Positions 36,516-46,158 of a DNA stretch of 64,000 bases are shown piece after piece. A program made the position numbers and the translations under genes. Position 1 is the stretch's first letter. The number at the start of each line of letters is the position of its first letter. Location: the NCBI GenBank assembly GCA_947363565.1, contig CANAPP010000001.1:62001-126000 (forward strand). The letters run 5' to 3'. The notes beneath the pieces are model-generated. The model did no database searches, had not been told where the DNA came from, and saw only the letters and a program-made list of their open reading frames with translations. The stretch is from an uncultured Lachnospiraceae bacterium (GTDB taxonomy: Bacteria; Bacillota; Clostridia; Lachnospirales; Lachnospiraceae).

Positions 36516-37847
36516 ATGTTAATTGTAGGAAACGGTAGATTATTTACCAGAGATGAGAATCTTCCATATATAGAAAACGGTGCGGTTGTCATGGAGGGGA
36601 CGAAGATCTTGGCCCTCGGCAATACCCGGGAGATAAAAAGTACTTATAAAGACGCGGAGTTCATCGATGCCAGGGGCGGCGTGATCATGCCGGCGTTTAT
36701 CAACACTCATGAGCACATCTACAGTGCGATGGCGCGAGGATTGAGTATCAAGGGGTATGCTCCCAAAGGATTTTTGGATGTGCTTGACGGTCAGTGGTGG
36801 ACCATCGACCGAAGGCTTACGATGGAGCAGATCAAGTACAGTGCCATGGATACCATGATCTCCTGTATAAGGAACGGTGTGACGACGATCTTTGACCATC
36901 ACGCAAGCTTTGGGCAGATCAAAGGGAGCTTATTTACCATCGCGGATGCGGCGAAAGAACTTGGGTTGCGTGTATGCCTGTGCTATGAGGTTTCTGACCG
37001 GGACGGTATGGATAAAGCGAGAGAAGCAGTGGCGGAGAATGCAGAGTTCATCCGCTATGCCTTAAAGGACGAGTCAGATATGCTGGCAGGGATGATGGGT
37101 ATGCATGCCCAGTTCACCATCTCCGATGCGACGATGGAGCTTGCCGCGGCAAACAAGCCGGACGGGGTGGGCTATCATATCCATGTGGCGGAAGGCATCG
37201 AGGATCTTCATGACTGTCTGAAAAAGTATGGGAAGCGGATTGTTGACAGACTGTACGATATGGACATATTGGGAGAGAAGACGCTCCTTGGGCACTGTAT
37301 CTACATCAATCCTCACGAGATGGAGCTGATCAAGGCTACAGATACTATGGTGGTACATAATCCGGAGTCCAATATGGGCAATGCCTGCGGCTGTCCGCCC
37401 ACTATGGAACTGGTGAGAAGAGGGATCTTAACGGGTCTTGGCACGGACGGATACACCCACGATATGACCGAGTCTTACAAGGTGGCAAATGTGCTCCACA
37501 AGCATCATCTGTGCGATACAAATGCGGCGTGGGGCGAAGTGCCGACGATGCTCTTTGTGAATAATGCGGCCATAGCGAACCGTTATTTTAAGGCTCCCTT
37601 AGGCGTATTAAAGGAAGGTGCGGCGGCGGATGTCATCGTGGCAGACTATAACCCGCCGACACCCATGGACGCCGGCAACTTAAACGGGCATATTCTGTTC
37701 GGCATGACCGGAAGAGACGTGGTGACGACCATCGGAAACGGTAAAGTGCTGATGAAGGACAGGGAAGTGAAAGTTGCGGATGTGGATGAAGTGATGGCAA
37801 AGTGCAGAGAGGAATCTGCAAAGCTTTGGAAGAATATTAACGGATAA
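36516..37847 (+). CDS. ssnA: SsnA family aminohydrolase
   Basis: 443-aa metal-dependent amidohydrolase of the SsnA group, related to guanine deaminase and chlorohydrolase. Metal ligands are seen in NTHEHIYSAMARG (His65, His67), HIHVAEG (TM-barrel strand 5), GHCIYIN and the GLGTDGYTHD Asp motif. E. coli ssnA lies in the same ygeX-xdhD neighbourhood and has been loosely tied to stationary-phase survival. Its position between a purine permease and ygfK points to deamination or hydrolysis of a purine-derived ring (inference). The start follows AAGGAGG. Confidence 0.92.
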   Translation: MLIVGNGRLFTRDENLPYIENGAVVMEGTKILALGNTREIKSTYKDAEFIDARGGVIMPAFINTHEHIYSAMARGLSIKGYAPKGFLDVLDGQWWTIDRRLTMEQIKYSAMDTMISCIRNGVTTIFDHHASFGQIKGSLFTIADAAKELGLRVCLCYEVSDRDGMDKAREAVAENAEFIRYALKDESDMLAGMMGMHAQFTISDATMELAAANKPDGVGYHIHVAEGIEDLHDCLKKYGKRIVDRLYDMDILGEKTLLGHCIYINPHEMELIKATDTMVVHNPESNMGNACGCPPTMELVRRGILTGLGTDGYTHDMTESYKVANVLHKHHLCDTNAAWGEVPTMLFVNNAAIANRYFKAPLGVLKEGAAADVIVADYNPPTPMDAGNLNGHILFGMTGRDVVTTIGNGKVLMKDREVKVADVDEVMAKCREESAKLWKNING

Positions 37848-37871
37848 CCAACGGACAGGAGGAAATAGATA

Positions 37872-40850
37872 ATGAGTGATATCATGACATGTATGCCTTT
37901 TTCAAAGCTCCTTGACTGGGTAAGGATGGAGCATGAAAAGAGCAGCAGTGTATTTGGGGTAAGATACCCTTACCGGGCAGATGCAAGGAATGCCCGGACG
38001 ATCTTCGGGCGCGATCTTGAGACGCCCATCGGCCCGGCGGCGGGTCCAAACAGTCAGCTTGCCCAGAATATTGCGGCAGCTTACTATGCCGGAAGCCGGT
38101 TTTTCGAGCTTAAGACCGTGCAGATCATGGACGGTGCCGAGCTTGCGGCCTGTGTGAATAAGCCTTGCATCAAGGCAGATGATGAGTGCTACAACTGTGA
38201 GTGGTCCACGGAGCTTTACGTGCCCCAGGCCCAGGAAGAGTACATCAAGGCCTGGTTCCTTCTCTCCTTCATGGCGAAGGAGTACGGTCTTGGCAGCATG
38301 ACGGGCTTCCAGTTCAACATCAGCGTGGGTTATGATTTGGCAGGCATCAAGTCAGAAAAGATCGACACCTTTATTGAGAATATGAAAAATGCCGCGCAGA
38401 CCGATACTTTCAGGGAATGTAAGGAAATCCTCCTTGCCCGTGCGGATGAATTCGCCCGGGTGACCAGGGAAGATATCGAGAGCATCTCCCCGGAAATCTG
38501 CAATTCCGCGACCATCTCAACTCTCCACGGCTGCCCGCCAGAGGAGATCGAGAGTATCGCCGATTACTTGTTGAAAGAAAAAAAGATGCATACTTTTATC
38601 AAATGCAACCCGACGCTTCTTGGCTATGAGTTCGCAAGAGAGACACTGGATAAAATGGGGTATGATTATATCGCTTTCGGAAGATTCCACTTTGAGGATG
38701 ACCTGCAGTATAAAGACGCGGTTCCCATGCTGGACCGTCTGATGAAGCTGGCGGGAGAGCTTGCGCTTTCCTTCGGTGTTAAGATCACCAACACTTTCCC
38801 GGTGGATGTGAAGGCGGGAGAGCTTCCCAGCGAAGAGATGTACATGTCCGGAAAGTCCTTATATCCTCTCTCTATTGCTCTGGCGGCAAAGCTTTCCGCT
38901 GAGTTTGGCGGAAAACTTCGGATCGCGTATTCCGGCGGAGCGGATGCATTTAACATCCAGAGGATCGTAGGCGCGGGAGTATGGCCGGTGACGGTGGCGA
39001 CGACGCTCTTAAAGCCCGGCGGATACCAGAGGTTAAAGCAGATGGCAGAAACGGTTGACCGGATGGGGGTAAAGCCTTTTGACGGCGTTGATACAGCGGC
39101 GCTTAAAGCTGCGGCGGAGTCTGCGTTGACGGATAAGCATCATGTGAAGCCGGCAAAGCTTCCGGTTTCCAGAAAGACAAAAGAGAAGGTACCTCTTCTT
39201 GACTGCCACACGGCGCCCTGTGAGGATGCCTGCCCCATCCATCAGGACATTACTGCATATATGCGTCTGTCCGGTGAAGGGAAGTATGGGGAAGCCCTGA
39301 AAGTCATCTTAGCGCGGAATGCGCTGCCGTTTATCACCGGGACCATCTGCGCCCACGGCTGCCAGAGCCATTGTACCAGGAATTTTTACGAGTCTCCGGT
39401 TGAGATCCGAAAGACAAAGCTTCTTTGTGCGAATGAGGCTTTTGAGAGTGTCCTTGAAGAAGTGGTGCCGGAAGGAGACTGCAGCCGGAAGGCAGCGGTT
39501 GTAGGCGGAGGGCCGTCAGGTATGGCGGCAGCCTACTACCTGGCAAAGTTGGGCGTATCAGTGACTCTCTTTGAAAAACGGGAGAAGCTTGGAGGAATCG
39601 TGAGTGCGGTGATCCCGGATTTTCGGATTGACGACTGCGTGATCGCAAAGGACGCAGCCTTCCTTGAAAAACTTGGGGTGAAGGTCCGGTGCGGCAAGGA
39701 GGCTCCGGTAGTGGAAGAACTGCGGGCGAAGTACGACGATGTGATCCTGGCAGTGGGCGCTTACGAAAGAGGCGAGCTTGTGCTGGAGGAGAAAAAGGCT
39801 TATAATGCCCTTGAGTTCCTGGAGGATTTTAACCGCACGGAAGGTAAGCTTGACCTGGGGAAAAATGTGGTGGTCATCGGCGGCGGAAATACGGCGATGG
39901 ATACGGCCAGGGCGGCAAAGCGCTGCGCGGGGGTAGAACATGTCTATCTTGTCTACCGCAGGACGAAGCGCTACATGCCGGCGGATGAGCACGAACTATT
40001 GCTGGCACTGGCAGACGGTGTAGAATTTAAAGAGCTTCTTGCTCCGGTCAAGATAGATAAGGGCGAGCTCATCTGCAATAAGATGGCGCTTACCCGGCCG
40101 GATGAATCCGGAAGGGCCGGTGTGGCTGCTGTCGGAGAGACGGCGAGCGTTCCTGCGGATACGGTGATCGCAGCGGTGGGAGAGAAAGTGCCGGGAAGTT
40201 TCTACAAGAAGAACGGCATCCGTGTGGATGAGAAAGGGCGCCCGCTGGTGAATGAGCATCTGGAGACGAATCTGGAGGGCGTCTATGTCATCGGCGACGG
40301 ATTATACGGCCCGTCCCTTGTGGTAAAAGGTATGGCGGAGGCTATGAAAGCAGCAGAGGCAATTACCGGAAGGAAAGTGTCTGCGAAAGTTTATGAAGGC
40401 ACGGACAGGGAGAAAGCGTACAGCCGGAAGGGAATCCTTGCGGAGCCGGGGGAGAAAAAAGAGGCAGAGCGCTGTCTTAGCTGCTCTGCTGTATGTGAAA
40501 ACTGCGTGGATGTATGTCCCAACCGGGCAAATGTAGAGATCCGGGTACCCGGCATGGCAAAGACCCAGATCATCCATGTGGACGGCATGTGCAATGAATG
40601 CGGCAACTGTAAGAGCTTTTGCCCGTATGCCAGCGCTCCTTATCTTGACAAATTCACTTTGTTTGCCAGCGAAGCGGCTATGACGGACAGCAAAAACGAA
40701 GGCTTTGTAATCCTTGACCGCAAGAAGGTAAGCTTAAAGGTAAGATATCTGGGTGAAGAATTTTTGTGGGAGAAAGGTCAGGAAGGAAAGCTCCCGGAGG
40801 GGCTTGCAAAATTAATGGAGACAGTGTGCACAGATTATACTTATCTGTGA
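37872..40850 (+). CDS. ygfK: YgfK: iron-sulfur flavoprotein oxidoreductase ('putative selenate reductase')
   Basis: 992-aa redox protein. Residues 1-~420 form a dihydroorotate/dihydropyrimidine-dehydrogenase-like barrel (ETPIGPAAGPNSQLAQN, STLHGCPPEEIE, GGADAFNI). A GltD-like part follows: CHTAPCEDACPIHQD near residue 443, an FAD Rossmann motif VVGGGPSGMAAAYYLAK (~542) and an NAD(P) motif VVIGGGNTAMDTARAA (~668). The C-terminus has two [4Fe-4S] motifs, CLSCSAVCENCVDVCPN (~867) and CNECGNCKSFCPY (~906). The layout recalls NAD-dependent dihydropyrimidine dehydrogenase, so reduction of a purine ring fits better than selenate reduction (inference). The usual database name reflects old annotation. 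Tightly spaced with ssnA (24 bp) and the hydantoinase (43 bp). Confidence 0.92.
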   Translation: MSDIMTCMPFSKLLDWVRMEHEKSSSVFGVRYPYRADARNARTIFGRDLETPIGPAAGPNSQLAQNIAAAYYAGSRFFELKTVQIMDGAELAACVNKPCIKADDECYNCEWSTELYVPQAQEEYIKAWFLLSFMAKEYGLGSMTGFQFNISVGYDLAGIKSEKIDTFIENMKNAAQTDTFRECKEILLARADEFARVTREDIESISPEICNSATISTLHGCPPEEIESIADYLLKEKKMHTFIKCNPTLLGYEFARETLDKMGYDYIAFGRFHFEDDLQYKDAVPMLDRLMKLAGELALSFGVKITNTFPVDVKAGELPSEEMYMSGKSLYPLSIALAAKLSAEFGGKLRIAYSGGADAFNIQRIVGAGVWPVTVATTLLKPGGYQRLKQMAETVDRMGVKPFDGVDTAALKAAAESALTDKHHVKPAKLPVSRKTKEKVPLLDCHTAPCEDACPIHQDITAYMRLSGEGKYGEALKVILARNALPFITGTICAHGCQSHCTRNFYESPVEIRKTKLLCANEAFESVLEEVVPEGDCSRKAAVVGGGPSGMAAAYYLAKLGVSVTLFEKREKLGGIVSAVIPDFRIDDCVIAKDAAFLEKLGVKVRCGKEAPVVEELRAKYDDVILAVGAYERGELVLEEKKAYNALEFLEDFNRTEGKLDLGKNVVVIGGGNTAMDTARAAKRCAGVEHVYLVYRRTKRYMPADEHELLLALADGVEFKELLAPVKIDKGELICNKMALTRPDESGRAGVAAVGETASVPADTVIAAVGEKVPGSFYKKNGIRVDEKGRPLVNEHLETNLEGVYVIGDGLYGPSLVVKGMAEAMKAAEAITGRKVSAKVYEGTDREKAYSRKGILAEPGEKKEAERCLSCSAVCENCVDVCPNRANVEIRVPGMAKTQIIHVDGMCNECGNCKSFCPYASAPYLDKFTLFASEAAMTDSKNEGFVILDRKKVSLKVRYLGEEFLWEKGQEGKLPEGLAKLMETVCTDYTYL

Positions 40851-40893
40851 TGAGTAGGAAACAGATCAATACATAGAAAGAAGGTTCTAACGG

Positions 40894-42267
40894 ATGAAAC
40901 GGTTATTTCGGGGCGGCATCGTGGTAAGCGGTGCCGGACAGAGAAGGGCGGACGTGCTGACAGAGGATGAAAAGATCCTCCGGGTGGAGAGCCGTATCGA
41001 GGATGCGGACGCGGAGGTTACAGACGTCACGGGGAAATACTTATTTCCGGGCTTTATCGACGGGCACACTCATATGGACCTGGAGGTGGCCGGCACGGTG
41101 ACCGCCGATGGATTTGACACCGGCACAAAGGCGGAGATTGCCGGAGGGACTACATGTATCGTGGATTTTGCCACCCAGAACCGGGGAGAGAGCCTTGCTT
41201 TTGCCCTCGCACGCTGGCATGAGAAAGCAGATGGAAAGGCGAGCTGTGACTACGCGTTCCATCTGGCGCTCTCCGACTGGAATGCGTCGGTAAAGAAAGA
41301 GCTTGTCACTGTGGTATCCGAAGGGATCCGTTCGTTCAAATTATATACGACCTATGACGGGATGGCGGTGGACGATCAGGCAATCTATGAGATCCTTGCC
41401 TGTTTAAAGGGGCTTGGGGGGATTGCAGGGGTGCACTGTGAGAATAAGGGGATCATCGATGCCCGCCTTGACGCTCTTCTGGCAGAAAAGGGAACGCGAA
41501 AGAAGGTATCTGATTACCCGGGGACCAGGCCGGTGTTGGCGGAAGCCGAGGCGGTGAGCAGAGTCCTTAAGATTGCCGCGTGTGTAGATACGCCGGTGGT
41601 CATCGTCCACTTAAGCTCGAAGGAAGGCTGTGAGGAGATCCGGCGTGCCAGAAAAGCAGGGCAGATCGTGTATGCAGAGACTTGCCCCCAATACCTTCTG
41701 ATGGATGAGGGGAAGTATGGGCGCACCGATGCCAGGAATTATATGATCGCCCCGCCTCTTCGGAAGGAGGAGGATCAGAAGGTACTCTGGGAGGCGCTGG
41801 CCGGGGGAGAGATCCAGACCGTTGCCACCGACCACTGCAGTTTCACGACGTTGCAGAAAGATATGGGAGCAGAGGACTTTGCCAAAACGCCCTGCGGGAT
41901 GCCGGGGGCGGAGGAACGTCCGGCGCTTTTGTATCATTTCGGCGTGGGGACGGGGAAGATTTCTCTCGAGCAGATGTGTGCGTACCTTTCGGAGAACCCG
42001 GCAAGGCTTTATCAGCTCTATCCCGGGAAAGGCGTGATCGCCCCGGGAAGTGATGCAGATCTCGTGGTTTGGAACCCGGATACGGTGTGGACATTGACGA
42101 AAGAGACCCAGCAGTCGGCAGCAGATTACTGTCCTTTTGAGGGAACTGTCCTTAAGGGAAGGGCCGAAGCTGTGTATCTGCGCGGGAGGCTTACGGCAGA
42201 AAACGGCGCTGTCACAGCGCCTTACCAAGGGAAATATATCAAGGCCGAAAAGGGGGCAGCACAATGA
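40894..42267 (+). CDS. hydA: Hydantoinase / dihydropyrimidinase-family cyclic amidohydrolase
   Basis: 457-aa cyclic amidohydrolase. It has the binuclear metal site DGHTHMD (His58, His60), the lysine that would be carboxylated at Lys149 (SFKLYTTYDG), and GVHCENK, VIVHLSSKEG and ATDHCSF strands. It corresponds to E. coli YgeZ/HyuA, encoded in the same gene neighbourhood. It should open a cyclic amide, a hydantoin- or dihydropyrimidine-like ring generated from the purine. Its end overlaps yqeB by 4 bp (ATGA), tying ring hydrolysis to cofactor-maturation genes in one operon. Confidence 0.92.
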   Translation: MKRLFRGGIVVSGAGQRRADVLTEDEKILRVESRIEDADAEVTDVTGKYLFPGFIDGHTHMDLEVAGTVTADGFDTGTKAEIAGGTTCIVDFATQNRGESLAFALARWHEKADGKASCDYAFHLALSDWNASVKKELVTVVSEGIRSFKLYTTYDGMAVDDQAIYEILACLKGLGGIAGVHCENKGIIDARLDALLAEKGTRKKVSDYPGTRPVLAEAEAVSRVLKIAACVDTPVVIVHLSSKEGCEEIRRARKAGQIVYAETCPQYLLMDEGKYGRTDARNYMIAPPLRKEEDQKVLWEALAGGEIQTVATDHCSFTTLQKDMGAEDFAKTPCGMPGAEERPALLYHFGVGTGKISLEQMCAYLSENPARLYQLYPGKGVIAPGSDADLVVWNPDTVWTLTKETQQSAADYCPFEGTVLKGRAEAVYLRGRLTAENGAVTAPYQGKYIKAEKGAAQ

Positions 42268-43070
42268 AAGTACTGATAAAAGGCGCCGGAGACCTGGCAT
42301 CTGGCATCGCTTACGAGCTCTGGCTTGCCGGCCACGGGGTACTGATGACGGAGATTGAAGTGCCGCTTGCCGTCCGGAGAGCCGTATCCTTTTCAAGAGC
42401 CGTCTATGAGGGGAGTGCGAAGGTGGAAGGAGCCAAAGGCGTATTGGTGAGAAACATTTCCGAGGGGCTCCTTGAGATAAAGAAGGGAAATATCCCGGTG
42501 ATCGTGGACGAAAAGGCGAGGATCAGAGAGGAATATAAGCCGGATGTGCTGGTGGATGCCATTATGGCAAAGAGGAATACCGGGACGGCTCTGACGGATG
42601 CCCCTTTGGTGATCGGGACAGGTCCGGGATTTAGTGCCGGGGCGGACTGTCATTTTGTCATCGAGACGATGCGCGGCAAAGATCTTGGCCGTGTCATCAG
42701 CCTGGGAGGTGCAAAGCCGGATACCGGAGTGCCGGGAGAAGTGGGAGGATATACTGCCGAAAGGCTCCTTCGGGCGTCGGCAGACGGAGAATTAACAACC
42801 ATGGTCCAGATTGGGGATATCGTAGAAAAAGGGCAGGTCGTAGCGCGGTGCGGATGCGTTCCGGTGTATGCCGGGATGTCCGGGATCGTCCGGGGGATGC
42901 TCATGCCCGGCGTATACGTGACCAAAGGCCTGAAGATTGGGGATATCGATTCCAGGGAAATAAAGAAAAGCTGCTATACCATATCGGATAAGGCAAGGCT
43001 GGTAGGAAGAGGTGTCCTTGAAGCGATAGAATGCGGAATCGGCGGCTGCCGGATGGCGGCCTGTCAATGA
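42264..43070 (+). CDS. yqeB: Selenium-dependent molybdenum cofactor biosynthesis protein YqeB
   Basis: 268-aa protein of the YqeB/EF2563 family, found almost only with selenium-dependent molybdenum hydroxylases. The N-terminus has the nucleotide-binding-like VLIKGAGDLASGIAYEL. Further on are DAIMAKRNTGT, VIGTGPGFSAG, a central GDIVEKGQVVARCGCVPVYA segment that resembles a lipoyl/barrel-sandwich strand pair, and a Cys-containing C-terminus (ECGIGGCRMAACQ). Its exact biochemical role is not established. It overlaps hydA and sits 12 bp before the fused hydroxylase, as expected for the selenium-linked trait. Confidence 0.9.
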   Translation: MKVLIKGAGDLASGIAYELWLAGHGVLMTEIEVPLAVRRAVSFSRAVYEGSAKVEGAKGVLVRNISEGLLEIKKGNIPVIVDEKARIREEYKPDVLVDAIMAKRNTGTALTDAPLVIGTGPGFSAGADCHFVIETMRGKDLGRVISLGGAKPDTGVPGEVGGYTAERLLRASADGELTTMVQIGDIVEKGQVVARCGCVPVYAGMSGIVRGMLMPGVYVTKGLKIGDIDSREIKKSCYTISDKARLVGRGVLEAIECGIGGCRMAACQ

Positions 43071-43082
43071 GGAGGTGAAGAA

Positions 43083-45671
43083 TTGGCAATCTATACATTG
43101 AAGGTAAACAAAAAGGAAGTCACTACGGAGAAAAAACAGAGTCTCCTTCGGTTTCTCAGAGATGACCTTCACCTGACTTCCGTAAAAGACGGCTGCAGCC
43201 AGGGCGCATGCGGGACCTGTACAGTGATCATCGACGGCGAGACGGTGAAAGCCTGTGTGCCGACGACAGACCGTCTTGCCGGAAAGGAGATTGTTACCGT
43301 CGAAGGGTTGAGTGAGTGGGAAAAGAAAGTATTTACTTACGCTTACGGTGAAGCGGGGGCAGTGCAGTGCGGCTTCTGTATCCCGGGGATGGTACTGTGC
43401 ACAAAGGCGCTGTTAGATAAGAACCCGGCGCCTTCCGAGGAGGAGATCCGGTATGCCCTGCGCAACAATTACTGTCGCTGTACCGGATACGTGAAGATCA
43501 TCGCGGCGGTAAAGCTGGCGGCGAAGATCTTACAGGAGGGTGTGATACCGGAAAAAAGCTGCGACGACTGGAAGATCGGTTCCAGGGTCCACCGCCTTGA
43601 CGTGGATGAGAAGGTGTCAGGATACGGGAAATATCCGGATGATTTTTACCTGGAGGGTATGTGTTACGGCTCGGCACTCAGGAGCAGATACCCGCGGGCA
43701 AGAGTGCTGTCCGTAGATACAAGGGAAGCCAAAGCGCTGCCGGGTGTGGCTGCCGTACTGACTGCAGAGGATATCCCCGGCAAGAATAAGATCGGGCATC
43801 TCAAGCACGACCAGTACACGATGATCCCCATAGGCGGGCTGACCCATTACCTTGGAGATGCCGTGGCTCTTGTGGCGGCGGAGGACCCAGAGACATTGGA
43901 AAAGGCAAAGAAACTTATCAAAGTGGAGTACGAGGTGCTCACGCCCATACATAACATCGAGGAGGCAAAAGCCCCCGGCGCGCCGAAGGTATTTGACGAG
44001 GAGGAGTCTAATGTTCTGGCTCATAAGCACGTAAGCAGGGGCGATGCCGCAGGTGCCATCGAAAAATCGGCCCATGTACTCACCCGGCATTTCGAGACAC
44101 CCTGGACAGAACATGCTTTCTTAGAGCCGGAATGTGCAGTTGCATACCGGGATACGGACGGGGATATCAGGATCATCTCCACGGACCAGTCGGCTTACTG
44201 TACGTACCATGAGTGCGGGATGTTGTTAGGAACAGATAAGATCAAGGTGGAAAATGCGCTGGTGGGCGGAGGTTTCGGCGGCAAGGAAGACATGACTGTG
44301 CAGCACCATGCAGCGCTCCTTGCATGGCATACCGGGCGCCCGGTGAAAGTGAGGCTTACCAGGGAAGAGTCCCTCCTGATCCATCCGAAACGTCATCCTT
44401 TTGTGATGGATGTGACTATGGGATGCGATAAAGACGGGAAGATCATGGGAGTAAAGGCCAAGGTGGAATCCGATACCGGGGCATTTGCCTCTTTAGGAGG
44501 GCCGGTGTTAGAGCGCGCCTGCACCCATGCGGCAGGGCCTTACGCCTATGAGAATTTTGAGATCGAGGGGACGGCTTACTATACCAACAATCCGCCGGCT
44601 GGGGCCTTTCGGGGCTTTGGGGTAACACAGACCTGTTTTGCCACAGAGATGCTCCTTAACATGATGGCGGATGAGGTCGGCATTACGCCCTGGGAGATCC
44701 GCTACCGCAATGCCATCCGGCCGTGGGGTGTGCTGCCCAATGGCCAGATCGTGGATGATTCCACCGGGCTTTTGGAGACTTTGGAAGCGGTGAAGGAAGA
44801 GTACGAGAAAGCGTTAGCGGAAGGAAAGCCTGTGGGGATCGGCTGTGCCATGAAAAATGCGGGTGTCGGCGTCGGAATCCCGGATTGGGGGCGCGTAAGG
44901 CTCATCGTGGAGGAAGATAGGAAGCTCCATATCTATTCCGGCGCTTCTTGTATCGGCCAGGGGCTTGGGACTGTGCTTGTGCAGATGGTGGTGACGAATA
45001 CAGACCTTTCCCGGGATGATATCGTCTACGAGCGGAGCAACACATGGATTGCACCGGATTCCGGCACGACATCCGGTTCCCGCCAGACATTGGTGACCGG
45101 GGAGGCCTGCCGGAGAGCCTGCGGGAAACTGATGGAGGCGAAGGCAGGAGGTAAGACCTTAGAAGAGCTTAAAGGCCAGGAGTTTTACGGAGAATATCTG
45201 GCAAAGACGGATCCTTTAGGGGCAAATGTGCCAAATCCTGTCTCCCACGTGGCCTACGGTTATGCCACGCAGATGTGTATTCTGGATAAAAAGACCGGAA
45301 AGGTCGAAAGACTTGTAGCAGCCCATGATGTGGGAAAGGCGGTAAATCCGCTGTCCTGCGAAGGGCAGATCGAGGGCGGAGTGGTCATGTCCATGGGCTA
45401 TGCCTTACAGGAGCGTTATCCCATTGATGATAACTGCAAGCCCATATCCAAATACGGTGCCATCGGTCTGCTCCGTGCCCATGAGATACCAGAGATCAAG
45501 CCCATCGTCATCGATAAGCCGGGGCTTAAGGTGGCCTGCGGCGCGATCGGTATCGGAGAGATCACCTCTATCCCTACGGCGCCGGCAATAGCAGATGCTT
45601 ATTACCGGTTTGACGGAAAGAGGCGCTACTGTCTGCCGATAGAAGGAACACCGTATGAAAGGAAGGGATAA
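43083..45671 (+). CDS. xdh: Selenium-dependent xanthine dehydrogenase-type enzyme, fused Fe-S + molybdopterin subunit
   Basis: 862-aa single-chain molybdenum hydroxylase. The N-terminal [2Fe-2S] domain uses Cys38, 43, 46 and 58 (CSQGACGTCT) and the second cluster Cys96, 99, 131 and 133 (CGFCIPG, CRCTGY). From about residue 165 the molybdopterin-binding part shows GGGFGGKEDM, PPAGAFRGFGVTQ, GSRQTLVTGEA and the catalytic-Glu region IGIGEITSIP. There is no FAD domain, so electrons must leave through a partner, most simply the ferredoxin encoded 4 bp downstream. No in-frame UGA is present: selenium would be a labile cofactor ligand, not selenocysteine. TTG start after GGAGGTG. Confidence 0.93.
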   Translation: MAIYTLKVNKKEVTTEKKQSLLRFLRDDLHLTSVKDGCSQGACGTCTVIIDGETVKACVPTTDRLAGKEIVTVEGLSEWEKKVFTYAYGEAGAVQCGFCIPGMVLCTKALLDKNPAPSEEEIRYALRNNYCRCTGYVKIIAAVKLAAKILQEGVIPEKSCDDWKIGSRVHRLDVDEKVSGYGKYPDDFYLEGMCYGSALRSRYPRARVLSVDTREAKALPGVAAVLTAEDIPGKNKIGHLKHDQYTMIPIGGLTHYLGDAVALVAAEDPETLEKAKKLIKVEYEVLTPIHNIEEAKAPGAPKVFDEEESNVLAHKHVSRGDAAGAIEKSAHVLTRHFETPWTEHAFLEPECAVAYRDTDGDIRIISTDQSAYCTYHECGMLLGTDKIKVENALVGGGFGGKEDMTVQHHAALLAWHTGRPVKVRLTREESLLIHPKRHPFVMDVTMGCDKDGKIMGVKAKVESDTGAFASLGGPVLERACTHAAGPYAYENFEIEGTAYYTNNPPAGAFRGFGVTQTCFATEMLLNMMADEVGITPWEIRYRNAIRPWGVLPNGQIVDDSTGLLETLEAVKEEYEKALAEGKPVGIGCAMKNAGVGVGIPDWGRVRLIVEEDRKLHIYSGASCIGQGLGTVLVQMVVTNTDLSRDDIVYERSNTWIAPDSGTTSGSRQTLVTGEACRRACGKLMEAKAGGKTLEELKGQEFYGEYLAKTDPLGANVPNPVSHVAYGYATQMCILDKKTGKVERLVAAHDVGKAVNPLSCEGQIEGGVVMSMGYALQERYPIDDNCKPISKYGAIGLLRAHEIPEIKPIVIDKPGLKVACGAIGIGEITSIPTAPAIADAYYRFDGKRRYCLPIEGTPYERKG

Positions 45672-45674
45672 GCG

Positions 45675-46148
45675 ATGGCAGTGAAGAAAAGATTTCCTTA
45701 CCGGGCGGCTTTTACTGCCTGTCAGGGATCATGCGGCGAAGGAGAGGCAGTCTGCAGATACCGCTGTCTTGGCTGCGGGAAATGTGAGAAGGTCTGTAAG
45801 TTTAGCGCCATATCCGTGGCAGGAGGCAAAGCTTTGGTGGATGAGGAGAAATGTATCGGCTGCGGCATGTGCGTAAAAGCATGTCCCCAGGGAATCATCC
45901 GTATCCATGAATGTGCGAATCATATCGCGGTGAAATGCTCCAACAAAGATAAAGGCAAGGAAGCCCTCGTCTGCCCGGTAAGCTGTATCGGCTGCGGCAT
46001 GTGCGTAAGGGTATGCACGGCGGAGGCGGTGAAGGTGGTTGATCACTTGGCCGTGATCGACGAGACGCGTTGCCTTGGGTGCGGTATGTGTGCGGTAAAG
46101 TGCCCGAGACATGCGATCGTGGACCTCAGGGGAATACTGACACCGTAG
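45675..46148 (+). CDS. RnfB-like polyferredoxin, electron partner of the hydroxylase
   Basis: 157-aa cytoplasmic iron-sulfur protein with four CxxCxxCxxxC motifs (CLGCGKCEKVC, CIGCGMCVKAC, CIGCGMCVRVC, CLGCGMCAVKC). A preceding Cys-rich segment, ACQGSCGEGEAVCRYRC, resembles the region before the clusters in RnfB. No membrane anchor is visible. Its gene is 4 bp after the FAD-less fused xanthine dehydrogenase and 10 bp before yqeC. It is therefore a strong candidate to accept electrons from the hydroxylase, or to link it to YgfK, which reduces a substrate (inference). Confidence 0.9.
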   Translation: MAVKKRFPYRAAFTACQGSCGEGEAVCRYRCLGCGKCEKVCKFSAISVAGGKALVDEEKCIGCGMCVKACPQGIIRIHECANHIAVKCSNKDKGKEALVCPVSCIGCGMCVRVCTAEAVKVVDHLAVIDETRCLGCGMCAVKCPRHAIVDLRGILTP

Positions 46149-46158
46149 GAGGAAAGAT

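Noticed and set aside
43083-45671. Possibility that the selenium-dependent hydroxylase contains selenocysteine
   Set aside because: The frame has no internal TGA. In this enzyme class selenium is described as a labile ligand at molybdenum, served by YqeB/YqeC.
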